Source of the DNA: Rhizorhapis sp036570425
Lineage (GTDB): Bacteria; Pseudomonadota; Alphaproteobacteria; Sphingomonadales; Sphingomonadaceae
DNA: 64,000 nt
Assembly (NCBI GenBank): GCA_036570425.1
Contig: DATCYF010000021.1
Span: 124,001-188,000 of the forward strand
Direction of reading: 5' to 3'
Part shown: positions 58,452-64,000 of the stretch, piece after piece
How the letters are laid out: each line of letters begins with the position of its first letter
Position numbering within the stretch: the stretch's first letter is position 1
Made by a program: the position numbers and the translations under genes
The notes under the pieces: generated by a model
Databases searched by the model: none
What the model saw: the letters and a program-made list of their open reading frames with translations, nothing else
What the model was told of the DNA's origin: nothing

Positions 58452-59725
58452 TGAACGCGCCCTGGAGACCGGCCGGAGCCGCACTGCGCGATCCGTTCAA
58501 TGCTTTCGTATGCGATGACAGCAGTTTCGATCTTGTCCGCAGTATCTGCGTAGAGATGGGGTGGCCCCCTGAAAAAGTACACAAAGGCGGGCTGCGCAAT
58601 GCTGTTCAGTCTCTCTCAGTGGCCGCCAGCCCCAATATCCTCTTCGTAGATATATCGGAATCGGGCGATCCGCTGAACGATATCAATGGTCTCGCTGAAG
58701 TGTGCGAACCTGGAACCGTGGTCATTGCAGCCGGGCAGGTCAATGATGTGCGTCTTTATCGCGACCTCATTTCCAGCGGGCTGCAGGATTATTTGCTGAA
58801 GCCCTTCGGCGCAGACCAGCTTCGCGAAGTTTTCACGCAGGCACAGGCTGTATTCAATGCGCCGAAGATCCTGGACCCATCCGCAGAGCGCCCGCACCTT
58901 ACCACCGCCGTCATTGGCACGCGCGGCGGCGTAGGAGCATCGACGTTGGCAACATCGCTCGCTTGGCTTATGAGCGCCAAAGGTGGACGATTGACCGCGC
59001 TTCTTGACCTCGACGTGCATTTCGGCACCGGGGCGCTTGCCATGGATCTTGAACCCGGCCGGGGCCTGACCGACGCCATTGAGAATCCCAGCCGCATCGA
59101 CGGGCTTTTCATTGAACGCGCCATGGTCAAGGCGAGCGAGAAGCTGGCTATATTATCCGCCGAGGCACCGATCAGCCAGCCCATGATGACGGATGGCGCC
59201 GCCTTCTATCAGCTTCAGGAGGAATTCCGGAGCGCGTTCGAATGCAGTGTTCTCGACCTGCCGCGCCACATGCTGATTCAGCATCCGCATCTCATCAATG
59301 AGGTCAATGCGACTGTCGTTGTCACTGAACTGACGCTGGCGGCGGCCCGCGACTCTATTCGCATCCTGTCCTGGTTGCGTTCCAATGCGCCGGGAAGCCA
59401 GGTCTTCGTCGTTGCCAATCGCGTTCACCCGAACGCACTGGAAATAAGCCGCAAGGATTTCGAACAATCCATCGAACACAAGATCGATGTTCTTATCCCC
59501 GCCGACCCCAAGCTCGCCGCGCAGGCCGCAAAGCTCGGCAAGACGTTGGCGGAAGTCGCCAAAGGCAACCGGATCGGTCATGCGCTGGAAAACATGATGC
59601 AGCTCGCGATGGGAGCCGGCGAGGAATCCGTGGAAGGCAACATCGCAGGCAGGAACGGGAAATCGCTTCTGAGCAAGGTCACCGATCTTAAATCATTGAT
59701 CTCGGCAAAAAAGACCAAGGCCTGA
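58451..59725 (+). CDS. cpaE: Tad pilus polar localisation ATPase CpaE/TadZ
   Basis: The ATG at 58451 gives 424 aa, starting within the cpaD stop. Residues 15-130 form a receiver-like domain without the full phosphorylation site. The MinD/ParA-type ATPase begins IGTRGGVGASTLATSLAWLM, whose P-loop has RGGVGAST, the deviant form without the usual lysine, typical of CpaE/TadZ. LDLDVHFGTGALAMDLEPGRGL and LDLPRHMLIQ follow. CpaE places the pilus apparatus at a cell pole. The operon normally continues with cpaF, which is missing here. Confidence 0.94.
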   Translation: MNAPWRPAGAALRDPFNAFVCDDSSFDLVRSICVEMGWPPEKVHKGGLRNAVQSLSVAASPNILFVDISESGDPLNDINGLAEVCEPGTVVIAAGQVNDVRLYRDLISSGLQDYLLKPFGADQLREVFTQAQAVFNAPKILDPSAERPHLTTAVIGTRGGVGASTLATSLAWLMSAKGGRLTALLDLDVHFGTGALAMDLEPGRGLTDAIENPSRIDGLFIERAMVKASEKLAILSAEAPISQPMMTDGAAFYQLQEEFRSAFECSVLDLPRHMLIQHPHLINEVNATVVVTELTLAAARDSIRILSWLRSNAPGSQVFVVANRVHPNALEISRKDFEQSIEHKIDVLIPADPKLAAQAAKLGKTLAEVAKGNRIGHALENMMQLAMGAGEESVEGNIAGRNGKSLLSKVTDLKSLISAKKTKA

Positions 59726-59768
59726 CTGGCTGAGAGCGGGAATGGCGTTCCGGCCATAGGATAAATAG

Positions 59769-60764
59769 ATGACGAATGTGCAATTCATCCTGTTGATAGC
59801 TGCGCTCACGAGCATGTTCGCCCTGCTCTTCTTCGCCTTTTCCGGCCCATCGGCGGAAAAGGCGCAGGCGCGCCGCCTCGCCCTCGTCCGTGGCCGGCAT
59901 AGCCAGTCCGCAAATGCGCTGGTCGAAGCGCAGATGCGGAGAGCGATTTCGAACATGCCGAACACCAGCGGCGTGCTGACATCGCTCATCCCCAATCCTG
60001 AAAACCTGTACAAGCGGATCAGGATGACCGGCAAGCAGTGGACACTGCGCCAGTATGCAGGCGCCAGCGCGGCGCTGGTCGTGATTGTCACGCTATTCCT
60101 GCTGCTCCGTGGCTTTTCACCTCTGCTGGCAATACTCCTTGGCCTCTTCGTTGGCCTTGGCCTGCCGCACAAGGTTATCGGATTTCTGATCAACAAGCGT
60201 ATCACCAGGTTCACCGTGAATTTTCCCGACGCACTGGAGTTGCTTGTGCGTGGTCTGCGATCGGGCCTCCCGATTTCCGAAACGTTGGGCGTCGTCGCCA
60301 GTGAAATTCCCGGTCCCGTGGGCGAGGAATTCAAACTCATTACCGAGCGCATCAAGATCGGCCGAACGATGGACGCAGCGCTTCAGGAAACAGCCGACCG
60401 GCTCGGCACGCCTGAATTTCAGTTCTTCGTCATCACGCTCACTATCCAGCGGGAAACCGGCGGCAATCTTGCCGAAACACTGTCGAATCTGGCGGACGTG
60501 CTGCGCAAGCGCGCCCAGATGAAACTGAAAATCAAGGCCATGTCATCGGAGTCCAAAGCGTCGGCCTATATTATCGGCGCGCTGCCGTTCATCGTTTTCG
60601 GGCTCATATGCTACATCAACTATGGCTACATGGCGCCCTTCTTCACCGGCGATCCGATGGGTCTGTTTGGCCTTGGCCTGATGCAGCTCGTGGGCATTGG
60701 CGGGCTTTGCTGGATGAGCATCGGCGCCTTCATCATGGCCCAGATGATCAACTTCGAAATCTGA
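59769..60764 (+). CDS. tadB: Tad pilus inner-membrane platform protein TadB
   Basis: The 331-aa protein has an N-terminal helix (FILLIAALTSMFALLFFAFS), a middle hydrophobic pair (ALVVIVTLFLLLRGFSPLLAILLGLFVGLGL) and the type II secretion F domain with FPDALELLVRGLRSGLPISETL, ETADRLGTPEFQFFVITLTIQRETGGNLAE, and KIKAMSSESKASAYIIGALP. It and TadC make the inner-membrane platform. The gene starts 43 bp after cpaE where cpaF would be expected. Confidence 0.95.
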   Translation: MTNVQFILLIAALTSMFALLFFAFSGPSAEKAQARRLALVRGRHSQSANALVEAQMRRAISNMPNTSGVLTSLIPNPENLYKRIRMTGKQWTLRQYAGASAALVVIVTLFLLLRGFSPLLAILLGLFVGLGLPHKVIGFLINKRITRFTVNFPDALELLVRGLRSGLPISETLGVVASEIPGPVGEEFKLITERIKIGRTMDAALQETADRLGTPEFQFFVITLTIQRETGGNLAETLSNLADVLRKRAQMKLKIKAMSSESKASAYIIGALPFIVFGLICYINYGYMAPFFTGDPMGLFGLGLMQLVGIGGLCWMSIGAFIMAQMINFEI

Positions 60765-60779
60765 CGGGGGAATATTCAA

Positions 60780-61769
60780 GTGAACCCACCTCCCGGAACT
60801 ACGCTCTTCGGCCTTACCGGCACTGACATCGGTACGCTGCTGGCGGCGCTGGCGACCTTTGCCGTTCTCTTCGCGCTTTATACGGTGTCAACCGTTCGTG
60901 ACCCCATGGCCCGACGCGTCAAGTCGCTCAACGAACGGCGCGAGCAGTTGAAGGCGGGCATCACAGCCTCTACGACCCGGCGGCGCGCAAAGCTGGTCAA
61001 GAAAAACCAGACGACGGATGGCATGCGCTCCTTCCTGCAAAGCCTGAAGGTGCTTCAGGACGATCAGGTGAAGGACGCGCAGGCCAAGCTGGCGCAGGCG
61101 GGTATCCGTTCGAAAGATTGGGCCGTCGCCATCATCTTTGGCCGCCTGGTCCTTCCCATTCTGCTGGGCGGCAGTGCGGTGCTGCTCATTTATGGCATCG
61201 ATTTTTTTCCGGACTGGAGCAGTTTCAAGAAATTCGGCGCATTCGCGGTCATTCTGATCCTCAGCTACAAGGCGCCCGATCTTTTTATAGACAACAAGGT
61301 GTCGAAACGGTCCGCCGCAATCCGCAAGGGGCTTCCCGATGCGCTTGATTTGCTGGTCATCTGCGCTGAAGCAGGCCTCACTGTTGACGCCGCCTTCAAC
61401 CGTGTGGCGAAGGAATTGGGCAAAGCCTATCCTGAATTGGGCGATGAATTCGCACTGACGGCGATCGAACTGAGCTTCCTCACCGAACGGCGGCAGGCGT
61501 TTGAAAATCTTGCGAACCGCGTAAAACTGGATGCGCTAAAGGGCGTTGTCACGACCATGATCCAGACCGAAAAATATGGTACGCCGCTTGCTTCGGCCCT
61601 GCGCGTCCTGTCGGCTGAATTTCGCAATGAGCGCATGATGCGCGCGGAAGAAAAGGCCGCGCGCCTTCCCGCCATCATGACCGTGCCCCTGATTCTTTTC
61701 ATTCTGCCGGTGTTGTTCGTGGTCATCCTGGGTCCGGCAGCCTGCTCGATTTCCGAGGCCTTTTCATAA
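60780..61769 (+). CDS. tadC: Tad pilus inner-membrane platform protein TadC
   Basis: The 329-aa protein starts with GTG (60780) behind GGGGGAA. N-terminal helix (IGTLLAALATFAVLFALYTV), then a charged linker, another hydrophobic pair (LVLPILLGGSAVLLIYGIDFF) and the second F domain with LPDALDLLVICAEAGLTVDAAFNRVAKEL and EKAARLPAIMTVPLILFILPVLFVVILGPA. It is the last gene of the operon in the window. Confidence 0.95.
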   Translation: MNPPPGTTLFGLTGTDIGTLLAALATFAVLFALYTVSTVRDPMARRVKSLNERREQLKAGITASTTRRRAKLVKKNQTTDGMRSFLQSLKVLQDDQVKDAQAKLAQAGIRSKDWAVAIIFGRLVLPILLGGSAVLLIYGIDFFPDWSSFKKFGAFAVILILSYKAPDLFIDNKVSKRSAAIRKGLPDALDLLVICAEAGLTVDAAFNRVAKELGKAYPELGDEFALTAIELSFLTERRQAFENLANRVKLDALKGVVTTMIQTEKYGTPLASALRVLSAEFRNERMMRAEEKAARLPAIMTVPLILFILPVLFVVILGPAACSISEAFS

Positions 61770-61813
61770 GGCATAAAGAAGGCTTCGTGCGGCTGCTCAA
61801 TAGGCCGACAAGC

Positions 61814-61842
61814 GGCGCCAGAGCGATGGAGACGCTGGCGCC
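61814..61842. terminator. Hairpin between tadC and mtnP
   Basis: GGCGCCAG (61814-61821) and CTGGCGCC (61835-61842) form an 8-bp stem with a 13-nt loop in the 90-bp gap between two convergent genes. No T-tract follows, so it is a plausible but unproven terminator. Confidence 0.5.
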
Positions 61843-61859
61843 CATGCGCCCGTCATCTC

Positions 61860-62729
61860 CTATTTTTTCAACACGCGCCCGGCAACTGCATCCAGCCTGG
61901 CAACTGCGGCAGGATCGCGTTCCGCCGGTGCGGTGATCAGTGCTTCATCAAGACAGGTGTCGATGGGAGAAGGCGTCCGCCTCTTCGGCAAGCGCGCCGC
62001 GAATTCCAGCACCAACCGTTGCGCCCTGTCCGCGTTGTTATGCAGAACCTTCAGCACATCGGCAATTTCCACTCCCGCCTCTTCTTGCCGCCAGCAATCA
62101 TAATCCGTTACCATGGCAACGAGCGCGTAAGGCAGTTCGGCCTCCCGCGCCAGCTTGGCCTCAGGCATGGCGGTCATGCCGATGATGTCGCAGCCCCAAT
62201 TCCGGTAGAGTTGGCTTTCCGCCCGCGTGGAAAATTGCGGTCCTTCCATCGCCAGATATGTGCCCCCCTCCATCACGTCTGCCCCGGCAGTGCGAGCAGC
62301 ATCGGCGGCAAGCGCGGACAGGCGCGGACATACCGAATCAGCCATGCTGACATGCGCCACTATGCCATCGCCAAAAAAGCTCTTCTCACGCGCGAAGGTG
62401 CGATCGATAAACTGGTCGGCGATAACGAAGCGGCCGGGCGGCATATCCTCCCGCAGCGATCCGACAGCGGAAATGGAGAGGATGTCAGTGCATCCGGCGC
62501 GCTTAAGCGCATCAATATTCGCTCGGGCATTGAGGTTTGTCGGCGATAACCGGTGTCCGCGTCCATGGCGCGGTAAAAAGACGAATTTCACGTCACCGAT
62601 ATAGCCTATCAACAGGTCATCCGATGGCGCCCCCCAAGGCGTATCGACCGATATCCACTGCGCATCGGCGATGCCATCGATCTGATATAGCCCCGATCCT
62701 CCAATAATGCCGATGGCCCATTCATTCAT
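61860..62729 (-). CDS. mtnP: S-methyl-5'-thioadenosine phosphorylase
   Basis: The 289-aa enzyme splits methylthioadenosine with phosphate to adenine and methylthioribose-1-phosphate, in methionine salvage. IGIIGGSGLYQIDGI, the FLPRHGRGHRLSPTNLNARANI phosphate and base site, and MEGPQFSTRAESQLYRNWGCDIIGMTAMPEAKLAREAELPYA are MTAP hallmarks. It reads towards the Tad operon and stands alone. Confidence 0.96.
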   Translation of the reverse strand: MNEWAIGIIGGSGLYQIDGIADAQWISVDTPWGAPSDDLLIGYIGDVKFVFLPRHGRGHRLSPTNLNARANIDALKRAGCTDILSISAVGSLREDMPPGRFVIADQFIDRTFAREKSFFGDGIVAHVSMADSVCPRLSALAADAARTAGADVMEGGTYLAMEGPQFSTRAESQLYRNWGCDIIGMTAMPEAKLAREAELPYALVAMVTDYDCWRQEEAGVEIADVLKVLHNNADRAQRLVLEFAARLPKRRTPSPIDTCLDEALITAPAERDPAAVARLDAVAGRVLKK

Positions 62730-62809
62730 GACTGTCCCTTTCTTGCCGGACCCTGGTTAATGCGCTGGGTCGTGCATCCATGCCAGTCACCGCAGCCGGA
62801 CCTTTACGG

Positions 62810-63220
62810 CTATGGCTTTACTTCCAACAGGAAGCATTTCTCGCCCGCAGGATGGAATGCGAATGGAGATGGATTCAAGAGCGGTCCGGTTTCAGCGCGC
62901 CGTTCCGCACGAAAATTGGCGCAAAGGCGATAGCTGCTCTGGCTCAGCACCTCATAAGCATAAGGCGCACCCGTCTCCGGATCCGTGGGCAACATTCTAT
63001 GGCTATATCGGCTCAAGGCTTCGAACGATTCCGGCAGAACCTTGTGTTCGCGCTGATAGCTCAAGATCATTTCGTCGATCTGTTGCAGATTGTCCTGGCG
63101 GATTTCATCGCTACGCTGCTGCCGCTCCTGCCAGGGTGGGTCGACAAGGACGACAGCCGCGACGACCGCCGCAATCCCGATAGCGGCCACGAGTCCGACC
63201 ATGACAATGCGCACATTCAT
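62810..63220 (-). CDS. Single-pass membrane hypothetical protein with pseudopilin-like C-domain
   Basis: The 136-aa protein starts with one helix (MVGLVAAIGIAAVVAAVVLV) and a helical linker (RQDNLQQIDEMILSYQREHKVLPESFEAL), then YSHRMLPTDPETGAPYAYEVLSQSSYRLCANF. The order of N-terminal helix, YQ-rich helix and DPxTGxPYxY strand is like minor pseudopilins, but the N-terminus has no prepilin cleavage site. Its ATG overlaps the stop of the DUF5671 gene by 4 bp. Function unknown. Confidence 0.7.
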   Translation of the reverse strand: MNVRIVMVGLVAAIGIAAVVAAVVLVDPPWQERQQRSDEIRQDNLQQIDEMILSYQREHKVLPESFEALSRYSHRMLPTDPETGAPYAYEVLSQSSYRLCANFRAERRAETGPLLNPSPFAFHPAGEKCFLLEVKP

Positions 63221-63873
63221 ATCTGTTCTCTTGCAGGGGCTTCGTCACCGCGCATTTCGGCGAGATATCTCCAGAAGATGAGCGCACTGATGCCTGCAAT
63301 GGCCAAGGCCTTGAGGAACACGCGAGAGGTCAACTCGCCCTTCAAAAAGATGTAGAGGAGAAAGCCAAGATCGGAGAGAAAGATGATCGCGGTGGCATAA
63401 AGCGTAAGATACGTAAGCCAGCGCCGAACGCCTGAGCGGCCGTGGTCGGGGTTGGCCGATCGAAGCCTGCTCACCTTTCTGTCCATGATAATATAGACGG
63501 GTAGAAAGATAATCAGCATCGCAGCGCCCCAGCGAAGATTTTCTTCCACCTGCATGGATTCATATTGACGCTGGACCGGATCCGGAAAGCCGATGTTGAT
63601 GAACTGGTAGAGCAGCGTGCCCAACGAAATCGCGCTCATGTAAAGCGCCGTGAAAAGCAGGAGATAAAGAAAGGAATCGCGCGCGGACGGCTGAGACGTT
63701 GGCCGGGGAACGGGGATAGCAAATTCAACATCTGCGAACGCCGCAAGCGCTGTTTGGATTTCCCCTGTTTGCCAACCTGCGCGATGAAGAGCCTCCGAAA
63801 TACGCGCCTTGCTTTCACCGGCCGCGAGAGCGGCTTCAACGAAGTCGGAAAGCCGATCTTTTCTCATCCGCAT
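63217..63873 (-). CDS. DUF5671 membrane protein
   Basis: The 218-aa protein begins with a soluble helical stretch (LSDFVEAALAAGESKARISEALHRAGW, a short helix-turn-helix-like motif) followed by about four helices (DSFLYLLLFTALYMSAISLGTLLY, AAMLIIFLPVYIIM, YLTLYATAIIFLSDLGFLLYIF, LKALAIAGISALIFWRYL). It matches DUF5671, a membrane family of unknown role. It overlaps the pseudopilin-like gene and could form a pair with it. Confidence 0.8.
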   Translation of the reverse strand: MRMRKDRLSDFVEAALAAGESKARISEALHRAGWQTGEIQTALAAFADVEFAIPVPRPTSQPSARDSFLYLLLFTALYMSAISLGTLLYQFINIGFPDPVQRQYESMQVEENLRWGAAMLIIFLPVYIIMDRKVSRLRSANPDHGRSGVRRWLTYLTLYATAIIFLSDLGFLLYIFLKGELTSRVFLKALAIAGISALIFWRYLAEMRGDEAPAREQI

Positions 63874-64000
63874 GATCTCCCTTGATAGGATGAGCGGTTA
63901 TTCCGCTTTGTTCTTCAGCGCTCATACAGCCGAAATGTTTCGCAAGGCCAATTATTTTGGCCCTGAATGCGGCTGAATACAGGAACGGAGATTTCAGAGG
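63874..64000. other. Right-edge intergenic region
   Basis: This 127-bp stretch is upstream of the DUF5671 gene. It holds a small hairpin (GGCCAA at 63946-63951 and TTGGCC at 63957-63962). I see no gene start; a GGAAC at about 63973-63990 on the plus strand lies too close to the window end to judge as an EcfG promoter. Confidence 0.35.

Noticed and set aside
1..64000. tRNA genes, rRNA, CRISPR arrays, insertion sequences and integrase genes
   Set aside because: I looked for cloverleaf-like and repeated elements in all intergenic gaps and for transposase or integrase motifs in the proteins and saw none. A tRNAscan or CRISPR search would be the decisive test.

Overview
This 64-kb, GC-rich window most likely comes from an alphaproteobacterium of the Sphingomonadaceae (Sphingobium or a close relative). 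The evidence is a DUF1013/TrcR cell-cycle regulator, a short-form HisG, an H+-pumping pyrophosphatase, an EcfG-type general-stress promoter (GGAAC-N17-CGTT), an alphaproteobacterial che operon with CheD, and an exopolysaccharide locus of sphingan-like make-up. Assignment to a genus is inference. Genes are tightly packed, many overlap by 4 bp (ATGA), and once starts are corrected no gene-free stretch exceeds about 300 bp. I found no tRNA, rRNA, CRISPR array or insertion sequence.

Region 1 (1-12.0 kb) is a surface or exopolysaccharide cluster: an outer-membrane beta-barrel cut by the window edge, an FrhB-like protein, a polysaccharide pyruvyl transferase, an EpsD-type PPIase lipoprotein, a divergent Alg14/Alg13-type glycosyltransferase, a GT39-type membrane glycosyltransferase coupled to a GT2-GtrA protein, an OafA-type acyltransferase, and a large fusion of adenylation domain, carrier domain and membrane acyltransferase. 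Region 2 (12.3-14.8 kb) is a molybdate ABC importer, modABC, with a minimal ModE-like regulator and a Mo-box-like palindrome. Region 3 (14.9-16 kb) is an orphan endolysin-holin pair resembling the detached lysis module of gene transfer agents.

Region 4 (16-34.7 kb) is mostly housekeeping: hppA, thiL, nusB, hisD, hisG, a DUF815 ATPase, a DmdC-like acyl-CoA dehydrogenase, a Sua5-type enzyme, msrA, fadD, trcR, an Xre-RES toxin-antitoxin pair with a clear palindromic operator, a quinone oxidoreductase, DUF1192, clpA and a CsgG-like protein. Region 5 (34.9-41.1 kb) looks like a stress-response island: a PAS-HWE kinase-receiver protein, DUF1328 behind an EcfG promoter, three low-complexity hydrophilic proteins, KTSC, DUF1003, DUF421, a membrane-anchored protein and a hemerythrin. 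purU follows.

Region 6 (42.2-52.4 kb) is a chemotaxis operon on the minus strand: two MCPs (one membrane-bound with a C-terminal W-x-x-F tether, one globin-coupled), a STAS protein, cheA, cheR, cheB, cheD, cheY, cheW, a second cheB that lacks the catalytic histidine, and an unknown 104-aa protein. Region 7 (52.6-54.7 kb) holds a FAD oxidoreductase and an alpha/beta hydrolase. Region 8 (54.7-61.8 kb) is a Tad/Cpa pilus operon, cpaABCDE-tadBC, with neither the motor ATPase CpaF nor a Flp pilin gene. mtnP and two small membrane proteins close the window.
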